Program-made: the position numbers and the translations under genes
In this document: positions 14,463-24,845 of the stretch, piece after piece
How positions within the stretch are numbered: position 1 is the first letter of the stretch
Layout of the letters: every line of letters starts with the position of its first letter
From: Utricularia gibba
Lineage: Eukaryota; Streptophyta; Magnoliopsida; Lamiales; Lentibulariaceae
NCBI GenBank assembly: GCA_002189035.1
Contig: NEEC01000096.1
Coordinates: 1 to 29,469 of the forward strand
Reading direction: 5' to 3'
Length of the DNA: 29,469 bases
The notes under the pieces: model-generated
What the model was told of the DNA's origin: nothing
Seen by the model: only the letters and a program-made list of their open reading frames with translations
Database searches by the model: none

Positions 14463-14984
14463 GTCTCTAGTGGCTATTTGATTCTTTTGCCGTGTATCTT
14501 GTTTGCATCAATTTCGAGAACGAGAAGCACAATATTAAACGCAGCCACCAAGGAAGGACACGTAAGACACTTTTCGTTGTGGTTTGTTTTTAATATGTCC
14601 ACAGTTATCGGACAAACGAAACTCCAAATTATACTACTTGGAGCTCGAATCGGGCTTCCCAATGGTGTGCTATGAAGAGTTAGGATCTGCATGTTTTGGA
14701 AGAGGTGCTTCGTGGACCAGGATGTGCGACCTAGTCATTTCATTGCGCATCACCATTCGGGGTGCAGCCTAAAAATCACACGTGCACTGGATTCGTTAAA
14801 AGGCGTACCTGAGTATAACAGTGTTGGGATAAGTGATGCCACGAAATTCATGATGTAACATGTGACTTTTTTCCATCTTGATCGCATATCCGATGAAGTT
14901 TGACACCATATGTTTTGGCTGTTGATTGATTCAATTAGTTGCCATGATACTTCTGATTCTTGATGCACCATTCCCATACACCAT
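14463..14984 (+). repeat. M28, even monomer with deletion in the dimer-defining segment
   Basis: After ggattcgttaaaag the copy goes directly to gcgtacctgag (about 14803), losing about 11 bases (taaacattttt) found in other copies. It keeps the even-type cctgagtat form at 14808. A comparable but larger loss is seen in M34, where ctgga joins cgcatacc at 17854. Deletions in this segment occur preferentially in even monomers. Confidence 0.75.
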
Positions 14985-16573
14985 GTCTCTAGTGGCTTTT
15001 GATTCTTTTGCCGTGTATCTTTGCATCAATTTCGAGAACGAGAAGCACAATATTAAACGCAGCCACCAAGGAAGGACACGTAAGACACTTTTCGTTGTGG
15101 TTTGTTTTTAATATGTCCACAGTTATCGGACAAACGAAACTCCAAATTATACTACTTGGAGCTCGAATCGGGCTTCCCAATGGTGTGCTATGAAGAGTTA
15201 GGATCTGCATGTTTTGGAAGAGGTGCTTCGTGGACCAGGATGTGCGACCTAGTCATTTCATTGCGCATCACCATTCGGGTGCAAAAAATCACACGTGCAC
15301 TGGATTCGTTAAAAGTAAACATTTTTGCGTACCTGGAGTATAATAGTGTTGGGATAAGTGATGCCACGAAATTCATGATGTAACATGTGACTTTTTTCCA
15401 TCTTGATCGCATATCCGATGAAGTTTGACACCATATGTTTTGGCTGTTGATTGATTCAATTAGTTGCCATGATACTTCTGATTCTTGATGCACCATTCCC
15501 ATACACCATGTCTCTAGTGGCTATTTGATTCTTTTGCCGTGTATCTTGTTTGCATCAATTTCGAGAACGAGAAGCACAATATTAAACGCAGCCACCAAGG
15601 AAGGACACGTAAGACACTTTTCGTTGTGGTTTGTTTTTAATATGTCCACAGTTATCGGACAAACGAAACTCCAAATTATACTACTTGGAGCTCGAATCGG
15701 GCTTCCCAATGGTGTGCTATGAAGAGTTAGGATCTGCATGTTTTGGAAGAGGTGCTTCGTGGACCAGGATGTGCGACCTAGTCATTTCATTGCGCATCAC
15801 CATTCGGGTGCAGCCTAAAAATCACACGTGCACTGGATTCGTTAAAAGTAAACATTTTTGCGTACCTGAGTATATAAAGTGTTGGGATAAGTGATGCCAC
15901 GAAATTCATGATGTAACATGTGACTTTTTTCCATCTTGATCGCATATCCGATGAAGTTTGACACCATATGTTTTGGCTGTTGATTGATTCAATTAGTTGC
16001 CATGATACTTCTGATTCTTGATGCACCATTCCCTACACCATGTCTCTAGTGGCTATTTGATTCTTTTGCCGTGTATCTTGTTGCATCAATTTCGAGAACG
16101 AGAAGCACAATATTAAACGCAGCCACCAAGGAAGGACACGTAAGACACTTTTCGTTGTGGTTTGTTTTTAATATGTCCACAGTTATCGGACAAACGAAAC
16201 TCCAAATTATACTACTTGGAGCTCGAATCGGGCTTCCCAATGGTGTGCTATGAAGAGTTAGGATCTGCATGTTTTGGAAGAGGTGCTTCGTGGACCAGGA
16301 TGTGCGACATAGTCATTTCATTGCGCATCACCATTCGGGTGCAGCCTAAAAATCACACGTGCACTGGATTCGTTAAAAGTAAACATTTTTGCGTACCTGG
16401 AGTATAATAGTGTTGGGATAAGTGATGCCACGAAATTCATGATGTAACATGTGACTTTTTTCCATCTTGATCGCATATCCGATGAAGTTTGACACCATAT
16501 GTTTTGGCTGTTGATTGATTCAATTAGTTGCCATGATACTTCTGATTCTTGATGCACCATTCCCATACACCAT

Positions 16574-17524
16574 GTCTCTAGTGGCTATTTGATTCTTTTG
16601 CCGTGTATCTTGATCAATTTCGAGAACGAGAAGCACAATATTAAACGCAGCCACCAAGGAAGGACACGTAAGACACTTTTCGTTGTGGTTTGTTTTTAAT
16701 ATGTCCACAGTTATCGGACAAACGAAACTCCAAATTATACTACTTGCGAATCGGGCTTCCCATGGTGTGCTACTGCATGTCTTCGTGGACCAGGATGTGC
16801 GACCTAGTCATTTCATTGCGCATCACCATTCGGGGTGCAGCCTAAAAATCACACGTGCACTGGATTCGTTAAAAGTAAACATTTTTGCGTACCTGAGTAG
16901 TATAAGTGATGCCACGAAATTCATGATGTAACATGTGACTTTTTTCCATCTTGATCGCATAGATGAAGTTTGACACATATGTTTTGGCTGCAATTAGTTG
17001 CATGATGATTCTTGAACCATGTCTCTAGTGGCTATTTGATTCTTTTGCCGTGTATCCATCAATTTCGAGAACGATATTAAACGCAGCCACCAAGGAAGGA
17101 CACGTAAGACACTTTTCGTTGTGGTTTGTTTTTAATATGTCCACAGTTATCTCCAAATTATACTACTTGGAGCTCGAATCGGGCTTCCCAATGGTGTGCT
17201 ATGAAGAGTTAGGATCTGCATGTTTTGGAAGAGGTGCTTCGTGGACCAGGATGTGCGACCTAGTCATTTCATTGCGCATCACCATTCGGGGTGCAGCCTA
17301 AAAATCACACGTGCACTGGATTCGTTAAAAGTAAACATTTTTGCGTACCTGGAGTATAATAGTGTTGGGATAAGTGATGCCACGAAATTCATGATGTAAC
17401 ATGTGACTTTTTTCCATCTTGATCGCATATCCGATGAAGTTTGACACCATATGTTTTGGCTGTTGATTGATTCAATTAGTTGCCATGATACTTCTGATTC
17501 TTGATGCACCATTCCCATACACCA
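16574..17524 (+). repeat. M32-M33, monomers eroded by many small deletions
   Basis: From 16746 to 17150 the sequence aligns to the A consensus almost entirely by removing pieces. Examples are 5 bases after tacttg (16746), 1 base in ttccca, about 14 bases after gtgcta, about 13 after gcatgt, two pieces around 16896-16905, 3 bases at gcata/gatg (about 16970), and pieces of the gattgat, acttct and ccattcccatac stretches. Further losses are about 7 bases at gtatc/catc (17056), about 10 after aacg (17073) and about 13 at gttat/ctcc (17150/17151). I see essentially no substitutions among the retained bases. The monomers shrink to 447 and 504 bp. The flanking copies M31 and M34 are otherwise normal. 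Confidence 0.85.
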
Positions 17525-18033
17525 TGTCTCTAGTGGCTATTTGATTCTTTTGCCGTGTATCTTGTTTGCATCAATTTCGAGAACGAGAAGCACAATATTA
17601 AACGCAGCCACCAAGGAAGGACACGTAAGACACTTTTCGTTGTGGTTTGTTTTTAATATGTCCACAGTTATCGGACAAACGAAACTCCAAATTATACTAC
17701 TTGGAGCTCGAATCGGGCTTCCCAATGGTGTGCTATGAAGAGTTAGGATCTGCATGTTTTGGAAGAGGTGCTTCGTGGACCAGGATGTGCGACCTAGTCA
17801 TTTCATTGCGCATCACCATTCGGGGTGCAGCCTAAAAATCACACGTGCACTGGACGCATACCTGAGTATACAGTGTTGGGATAAGTGATGCCACGAAATT
17901 CATGATGTAACATGTGACTTTTTTCCATCTTGATCGCATATCCGATGAAGTTTGACACCATATGTTTTGGCTGTTGATTGATAATTAGTTGCATGATACT
18001 TCTGATTCTTGATGCACCATTCCCATACACCAT
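17525..18033 (+). repeat. M34, shortened even A monomer (509 bp)
   Basis: The copy is normal up to cgtgcactgga. About 20 bases of the dimer-defining segment are then missing and it resumes at cgcatacctgagtata (cctgag at 17861). Two smaller losses near 17982-17994 remove bases in the gattgattcaattag and ttgcc stretches. It is the last even-type copy in array A. Confidence 0.78.
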
Positions 18034-19043
18034 GTCTCTAGTGGCTATTTGATTCTTTTGCCGTGTATCTTTGCATCAATTTCGAGAACGAGAAGCACAT
18101 ATTAAACGCAGCCACCAAGGAAGGACACGTAAGACACTTTTCGTTGTGGTTTGTTTTTAATATGTCCACAGTTATGGACAAACGAAACTCCAAATTATAC
18201 TACTTGGAGCTCGAATAGGGCTTCCCAATGGTGTGCTATGAAGAGTTAGGATCTGCATGTTTTGGAAGAGGTGCTTCGTGGACCAGGATGTGCGACCTAG
18301 TCATTTCATTGCGCATCACCATTCGGGGTGCAGCCTAAAAATCACACGTGCACTGGATTCGTTAAAAGTAAACATTTTTGCGTACCTGGAGTATAATAGT
18401 GTTGGGATAAGTGATGCCACGAAATTCATGATGTAACATGTGACTTTTTTCCATCTTGATCGCATATCCGATGAAGTTTGACACCATATGTTTTGGCTGT
18501 TGATTGATTCAATTAGTTGCCATGATACTTCTGATTCTTGATGCACCATTCCCATACACCATGTCTCTAGTGGCTATTTGATTCTTTTGCCGTGTATCTT
18601 GTTTGCATCAATTTCGAGAACGAGAAGCACATATTAAACGCAGCCACCAAGGAAGGACACGTAAGACACTTTTCGTTGTGGTTTGTTTTTAATATGTCCA
18701 CAGTTATGGACAAACGAAACTCCAAATTATACTACTTGGAGCTCGAATCGGGCTTCCCAATGGTGTGCTATGAAGAGTTAGGATCTGCATGTTTTGGAAG
18801 AGGTGCTTCGTGACCAGGATGTGCGACTAGTCATTTCATTGCGCATCACCATTCGGGTGCAGCCTAAAAGTGCAAAACATTTTTGCGTACCTGGAGTATA
18901 ATAGTGTTGGGATAAGTGATGCCACGAAATTCATGATGTAACATGTGACTTTTTTCCATCTTGATCGCATATCCGATGAAGTTTGACACCATATGTTTTG
19001 GCTGTTGATTGAAATTAGTTGCCATGATACTTCTGATTCTTGA
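18034..19043 (+). repeat. M35-M36, distal end of array A
   Basis: Both carry cacatatt instead of cacaatatt and gttatggac instead of gttatcggac, a linked pair otherwise seen in array A only in M3 and M11. M36 has lost bases in gaccta, in ggggtgc, and about 25 bases of the atcacacgtgcactgg stretch (cctaaaagtgc near 18868). The last recognisable continuous satellite is gatacttctgattcttga, ending at 19043, where the scrambled boundary begins. Confidence 0.8.
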
Positions 19044-19880
19044 ACGTGACATGGTAGTTAATATGTCCAGTATTTTGGATTAACCTGTGCTTCGTTGTGC
19101 GATTGATCGCATGAGAAGTGATGCCACGAAATTCATGATGTAACATGTGACATCTTGATCGCATATCCGATGAAGTTTGACACATATGTTTTGGCATTGA
19201 TTTAGTTGCCATGATACTTCTGATTCTTGATGCACCATGTCTCTAGTGGCTATTGATTCTTTTGCCGTGTAATGTCTTAGGGACAAACGAACTCCAAATT
19301 ATACTACTTGGAGCACGACCTGCACTACCAATGTTAGTGCGAGAAGACATTCGTTAGCATCGTGCCATTCATCATGTGGAAGATGAAGTACACATTCCAA
19401 CGGATTCTTTGCGACCTTAATCGTGTTATATGTCCACAGGGTGGAGCACGACACTACTGTTGTGATTAGGTGCAAACATTTTTGCGTACCTGCTGAAAGT
19501 GGATTAGCCATCTGCATTCATGATGGAAGTGACTTTTTGGCAGATGCATATCCGTTATGTGCACATACTGGCGTTGATTGATGCAATCACACGTTGTTCG
19601 CGTACCTGATACTTCATGATTAACATGTGAATCTTGATCGCATATCCGATGAAGTTTGACACATATGTTTTGGCTGTTGACCATGATACTTCTGAGATGG
19701 TCTCTAGTGGCTATGATTCTTTTGCCGTGTATCCATCAATTTCGATCGCATTTTTCGAATATGTCCACACGAGAAGTTATATGAACTGCATGCTTCACCA
19801 ATGTTAGGATCACGCAAGACTGGATTCGCATCGTACCTGGACCACGAAATTCATGATGTAACATGTGACTGATCGCATAT
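19044..19880. repeat. Scrambled, diverged satellite boundary between arrays A and B
   Basis: Monomer order breaks down here. Recognisable pieces are a gccacgaaattcatgatg block near 19120-19195, gtctctagtgg at 19239 and again near 19700, the inverted-repeat block with gagcacgac near 19290-19318, ttttgcgtacctg near 19480, gatcgcatatccgatgaag near 19637, and cttttgccgtgtatc near 19720. Between them are stretches (about 19044-19117, 19315-19480 and 19500-19615) made of short satellite-like words in unusual order or too diverged to align by eye. Some words carry B-type bases (gagcacg, gattgatgcaat), so the zone looks closer to subfamily B. I see no gene or transposon in it. It may be an old, unhomogenised array edge or a mis-assembled join. 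Confidence 0.75.
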
Positions 19881-21129
19881 CCCACATATGACAATTAGTT
19901 GCCATGATACTTCTGATTCTTGATGCACCATTCCCATTGTCTCCTATTTGATTCTTTTGCCGTGTATCTTGGCATCAATTTCGAGAACGAGAAGCACATT
20001 ATTAAACGCAGCCACCAAGGAAGGACACGTAAGACACTTTTCGTTGTGGTTTGTTTTTAATATGTCCACAGTTATGGGACAAACGTAACTCCAAATTATA
20101 CTACTTGGAGCACGAATAGGGCTTCCCAATGGTGTGCTATGAAGAGTTAGCATCTGCATGTTTTGGAAGAGGTGCTTCGTGGACCAGGATGTGCGACAGT
20201 CATTTCATTGCGCATCATTTGCATCACACGTGCACTGCAAAAGTAAACATTTTTGCGTACAGTATAATAGTGTTGGGATAAGTGATGCCACGAAATTCAT
20301 GATGTAACATGTGACTTTTTTCCATCTTGATCGCATATCCGATGAAGTTTGACACATATGTTTGGCTGTTGATTGATTCAATTAGTTGCCATGATACTTC
20401 TGATTCTTGACACCATTCCCATACACCATGTCTCTAGTGGCTATTTGATTCTTTTCCGTGTAATCAATTTCGAGAACGAGAAGCACATATTAAACGCAGC
20501 CACCAAGGAAGGACACGTAAGACACTTTTCGTTGTGGTTTGTTTTTAATATGTCGTTATGGACAAACGTAACTCCAAATTATACTACTTGGAGCACGAAT
20601 AGGGCTTCCCAATGGTGTGCTATGAAGAGTTAGTCTGCATGTTTTGGAAGAGGTGCTTCGTGAAGGATGTGCGACATAGTCATTTCATTGCGCATCACCA
20701 TTCGGGTGCAGCCTAAAAATCACACGTGCACTGGATTCGTTAAAAGTAAACATTTTTGCGTACCTGGAGTATAATAGTGTTGGGATAAGTGATGCCACGA
20801 AATTCATGATGTAACATGTGACTTTTTTCCATCTTGATCGCATATCCGATGAAGTTTGACACCATATGTTTTGGCTGTTGATTGATGCAATTAGTTGCCA
20901 TGATACTTCTGATTCTTGATACACCATTCCCATACACCATGTCTCTAGTGGCTATTTGATTCTTTTGCCGTGTATCTTGTTTGCATCAATTTCGAGAACG
21001 AGAAGCACATTATTAAACGCAGCCACCAAGGAAGGACACGTAAGACACTTTTCGTTGTGGTTTGTTTTTAATATGTCCACAGTTATGGGACAAACGTAAC
21101 TCCAAATTATACTACTTGGAGCACGAATT
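19881..21129 (+). repeat. Proximal B-subfamily monomers with deletions
   Basis: Monomer starts are at about 19939 (degraded start motif), 20430 and 20941, with intervals of 491 and 511 bp. The first copy already has B marks: cacattatt, gttatggg, cgtaactcc, gagcacgaataggg and gttagcatc. The copy from 20430 is mixed, having cacatattaaac (as in M3, M11, M35 and M36), a short gtcgttatggac stretch that lost part of the ccacag region, and gcctaaaaatc (A-type). The third copy is normal until about 21129, where it breaks. Confidence 0.82.
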
Positions 21130-21420
21130 CCCAAACTGCCACCAGGATGTGTAGTCATTTCATTGCGCATCACCATTCGGAGCCGAGACTGGATTCGTTA
21201 AAAGTAAACATTTTTGCGTACCTGCCACGAAATTCATGATGTAACATGTGACATCTTGATCGCATATCCGATGAAGTTTGACACGTATCACATGATACTT
21301 CTGGACACCATGTGATTCTTTATCGCATGTCGTTTTTCGTTGTGGTTTGTTTTTAATATGTCCACACAAACGTCCAACTCCACGAATTATACGCCATACA
21401 TAGGCGCAGCAGCGTGCACT
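21130..21420 (+). repeat. Compressed monomer remnants (230-bp spacing)
   Basis: The landmark ggattcgtta occurs at 21191 and again at 21421, only 230 bp apart instead of about 533. The intervening copy keeps blocks in the right order (cctg joined to ccacgaaattcatgatg, gatcgcatatccgatgaag, tgatacttctg, gacaccatgtgattctt, then a gttgtggtttgtttttaatatg-type block), with large pieces missing and a diverged stretch at about 21368-21412. The preceding landmark spacing (20733 to 21191) is 458 bp. The long minus-strand reading frame crossing this point (21160-21621) exists only because deletions removed stops; it is not a gene. Confidence 0.8.
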
Positions 21421-22619
21421 GGATTCGTTAAAAGTAAACATTTTTGCGTACCTGGAGTATAATAGTGTTGGGATAAGTGATGCCACGAAATTCATGATGT
21501 AACATGTGACTTTTTTCCATCTTGATCGCATATCCGATGAAGTTTGACACCATATGTTTTGGCTGTTGATTGATGCAATTAGTTGCCATGATACTTCTGA
21601 TTCTTGATGCACCATTCCCATACACCATGTCTCTAGTGGCTATTTGATTCTTTTGCCGTGTATCTTTGCATCAATTTCGAGAACGAGAAGCACATTATTA
21701 AACGCAGCCACCAAGGAAGGACACGTAAGACACTTTTCGTTGTGGTTTGTTTTTAATATGTCCACAGTTATGGACAAACGTAACTCCAAATTATACTACT
21801 TGGAGCACGAATAGGGCTTCCCAATGGTGTGCTATGAAGAGTTAGCATCTGCATGTTTTGGAAGAGGTGCTTCGTGGACCAGGATGTGCGACATAGTCAT
21901 TTCATTGCGCATCACCATTCGGGGTGCAGCCGAAAAATCACACGTGCACTGGATTCGTTAAAAGTAAACATTTTTGCGTACCTGGAGTATAATAGTGTTG
22001 GGATAAGTGATGCCACGAAATTCATGATGTAACATGTGACTTTTTTCCATCTTGATCGCATATCCGATGAAGTTTGACACCATATGTTTTGGCTGTTGAT
22101 TGATGCAATTAGTTGCCATGATACTTCTGATTCTTGATACACCATTCCCATACACCATGTCTCTAGTGGCTATTTGATTCTTTTGCCGTGTATCTTTTTG
22201 CATCAATTTCGAGAACGAGAAGCACATTATTAAACGCAGCCACCAAGGAAGGACACGTAAGACACTTTTCGTTGTGGTTTGTTTTTAATATGTCCACAGT
22301 TATGGACAAACGTAACTCCAAATTATACTACTTGGAGCACGAATAGGGCTTCCCAATGGTGTGCTATGAAGAGTTAGCATCTGCATGTTTTGGAAGAGGT
22401 GCTTCGTGGACCAGGATGTGCGACATAGTCATTTCATTGCGCATCACCATTCGGGTGCAGCCGAAAAATCACACGTGCACTGGATTCGTTAAAAGTAAAC
22501 ATTTTTGCGTACCTGGAGTATAATAGTGTTGGGATAAGTGATGCCACGAAATTCATGATGTAACATGTGACTTTTTCCATCTTGATCGCATATCCGATGA
22601 AGTTTGACACCATATGTTT

Positions 22620-22770
22620 TGGCTGTTGATTGATGCAATTAGTTGCCATGATACTTCTGATTCTTGATACACCATGTCTCTAGTGGCTATTTGATTCTTT
22701 TGCCGTGTATCCATTTGCATCAATTTCGAGAACGAGAAGCACATTATTAAACGTTTTTCGTTGTGGTTTG
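22620..22770 (+). repeat. Two clean deletions in neighbouring B monomers
   Basis: At about 22668-22675 the usual acaccattcccatacaccatg has collapsed to a single acaccatg. The lost segment lies between two acaccat direct repeats, as expected for slippage or single-strand annealing. At about 22754 aaacg joins ttttcgttg directly, losing roughly 30 bases of the cagccaccaagg...taagacac region. They shorten the monomers starting at 22159 and 22675 to 516 and 500 bp. Confidence 0.8.
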
Positions 22771-24750
22771 TTTTTAATATGTCCACAGTTATGGGACAAA
22801 CGTAACTCCAAATTATACTACTTGGAGCACGAATAGGGCTTCCCAATGGTGTGCTATGAAGAGTTAGCATCTGCATGTTTTGGAAGAGGTGCTTCGTGGA
22901 CCGGATGTGCTAGTCATTTCATTGCGCATCACCATTCGGGGTGCAGCCGAAAAATCACACGTGCACTGGATTCGTTAAAAGTAAACATTTTTGCGTACCT
23001 GGAGTATAATAGTGTTGGGATAAGTGATGCCACGAAATTCATGATGTAACATGTGACTTTTTTCCATCTTGATCGCATATCCGATGAAGTTTGACACCAT
23101 ATGTTTTGGCTGTTGATTGATGCAATTAGTTGCCATGATACTTCTGATTCTTGATACACCATTCCCATACACCATGTCTCTAGTGGCTATTTGATTCTTT
23201 TGCCGTGTATCTTTGCATCAATTTCGAGAACGAGAAGCACATTATTAAACGCAGCCACCAAGGAAGGACACGTAAGACACTTTTCGTTGTGGTTTGTTTT
23301 TAATATGTCCACAGTTATGGGACAAACGTAACTCCAAATTATACTACTTGGAGCACGAATAGGGCTTCCCAATGGTGTGCTATGAAGAGTTAGCATCTGC
23401 ATGTTTTGGAAGAGGTGCTTCGTGGACCAGGATGTGCGACATAGTCATTTCATTGCGCATCACCATTCGGGTGCAGCCGAAAAATCACACGTGCACTGGA
23501 TTCGTTAAAAGTAAACATTTTTGCGTACCTGGAGTATAATAGTGTTGGGATAAGTGATGCCACGAAATTCATGATGTAACATGTGACTTTTTTCCATCTT
23601 GATCGCATATCCGATGAAGTTTGACACATATGTTTTGGCTGTTGATTGATTCAATTAGTTGCCATGATACTTCTGATTCTTGATACACCATTCCCATACA
23701 CCATGTCTCTAGTGGCTATTTGATTCTTTTGCCGTGTATCTTTGCATCAATTTCGAGAACGAGAAGCACATTATTAAACGCAGCCACCAAGGAAGGACAC
23801 GTAAGACACTTTTCGTTGTGGTTTGTTTTTAATATGTCCACAGTTATGGACAAACGTAACTCCAAATTATACTACTTGGAGCACGAATAGGGCTTCCCAA
23901 TGGTGTGCTATGAAGAGTTAGCATCTGCATGTTTTGGAAGAGGTGCTTCGTGGACCAGGATGTGCGACATAGTCATTTCATTGCGCATCACCATTCGGGT
24001 GCAGCCGAAAAATCACACGTGCACTGGATTCGTTAAAAGTAAACATTTTTGCGTACCTGGAGTATAATAGTGTTGGGATAAGTGATGCCACGAAATTCAT
24101 GATGTAACATGTGACTTTTTTCCATCTTGATCGCATATCCGATGAAGTTTGACACCATATGTTTTGGCTGTTGATTGATGCAATTAGTTGCCATGATACT
24201 TCTGATTCTTGATACACCATTCCCATACACCATGTCTCTAGTGGCTATTTGATTCTTTTGCCGTGTATCCCATTTGCATCAATTTCGAGAACGAGAAGCA
24301 CATTATTAAACGCAGCCACCAAGGAAGGACACGTAAGACACTTTTCGTTGTGGTTTGTTTTTAATATGTCCACAGTTATGGGACAAACGTAACTCCAAAT
24401 TATACTACTTGGAGCACGAATAGGGCTTCCCAATGGTGTGCTATGAAGAGTTAGCATCTGCCATGTTTTGGATAGAGGTGCTTCGTGGACCAGGATGTGC
24501 GACATATGTCATTTCATTGCGCATCACCATTCGGGTGCAGCCTAAAAATCACACGTGCACTGGATTCGTTAAAAGTAAACATTTTTGCGTACCTGGAGTA
24601 TAATAGTGTTGGGATAAGTGATGCCACGAAATTCATGATGTAACATGTGACTTTTTTCCATCTTGATCGCATATCCGATGAAGTTTGACACCATATGTTT
24701 TGGCTGTTGATTGATGCAATTAGTTGCCATGATACTTCTGATTCTTGATA

Positions 24751-24792
24751 CACCATTCCCATACACCATGTCACCATTCCCATACACCATGT
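24751..24792 (+). repeat. Perfect 21-bp tandem duplication
   Basis: The unit at 24751-24771 (beginning caccattccc and ending caccatgt) is repeated exactly at 24772-24792. In other copies it occurs once. It contains two accat words that could have served as the slippage site. It lengthens this monomer and lies only about 30 bases before the filler insertion at the indel hotspot. Confidence 0.92.
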
Positions 24793-24825
24793 CTCTAGTG
24801 GCTATTTGATTCTTTTGCCGTGTAT

Positions 24826-24845
24826 CATTTCATTGCGCATTTCGC
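24826..24845 (+). other. Templated-looking filler at the indel hotspot
   Basis: After gccgtgtatc this copy has catttcattgcgcat, then ttcgcatc. The inserted word matches the constant catttcattgcgcat block that sits elsewhere in every monomer (for instance about 24499-24513 and 25075-25090), so it looks copied from another part of the same repeat, as in end-joining repair with templated insertion. Confidence 0.75.

Larger units (their letters stand above)
2768..18033 (+). repeat. Dimeric higher-order repeat (~1,063 bp) within array A
   Basis: One segment, between ggattcgttaaaa and gtgttgggataag, comes in two forms. Odd-numbered monomers all carry cctggagtataatag. Even-numbered monomers carry cctgagtat followed by a variable tail, often with upstream changes such as acgcatacc. 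The even form lies at 3123, 4191, 5255, 6318, 7382, 8443, 9509, 10570, 11632, 13755, 14808, 15865, 16892 and 17861, plus an outlying copy at 996. Spacings are 1061-1068 bp up to 11632; one step of 2123 bp follows where M24 (about 12695) has the odd-type sequence, and the last steps shorten because of deletions. No even-type copy falls at an odd position. The substitution ttgctatg (1131, 3258, 4325, 8578) is also confined to even monomers. The length variation after gccgtgtatc tends to alternate too, but imperfectly. This is a two-monomer higher-order repeat. Confidence 0.9.
1..19043 (+). repeat. Satellite array A: about 36 tandem copies of a ~533-bp monomer, subfamily A
   Basis: Taking the motif gtctctagtgg as the arbitrary start, monomers begin at 115, 641, 1175, 1704, 2235, 2768, 3302, 3835, 4369, 4900, 5434, 5962, 6495, 7027, 7558, 8088, 8622, 9155, 9685, 10215, 10748, 11281, 11808, 12339, 12873, 13405, 13932, 14463, 14985, 15510, 16042, 16574, 17021, 17525, 18034 and 18563. 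I number them M1-M36. Most intervals are 525-534 bp; M28 (522), M32 (447), M33 (504) and M34 (509) are shortened. Copies are nearly identical, differing mainly by small indels. Subfamily-A marks on the + strand are cacaatatt, gttatcggac, cgaaactcc, gagctcgaatcggg, gttaggatc, gacctagtc, gcctaaaaatc, gattcaatt and ttgatgcacc. No transposon interrupts the array. It is non-coding satellite DNA; its chromosomal location cannot be read from the window. Confidence 0.97.

Noticed and set aside
19044-19880. Transposable element inserted at the A/B boundary
   Set aside because: I see no terminal repeats, target-site duplication or element-like coding sequence; most recognisable words come from the satellite itself.
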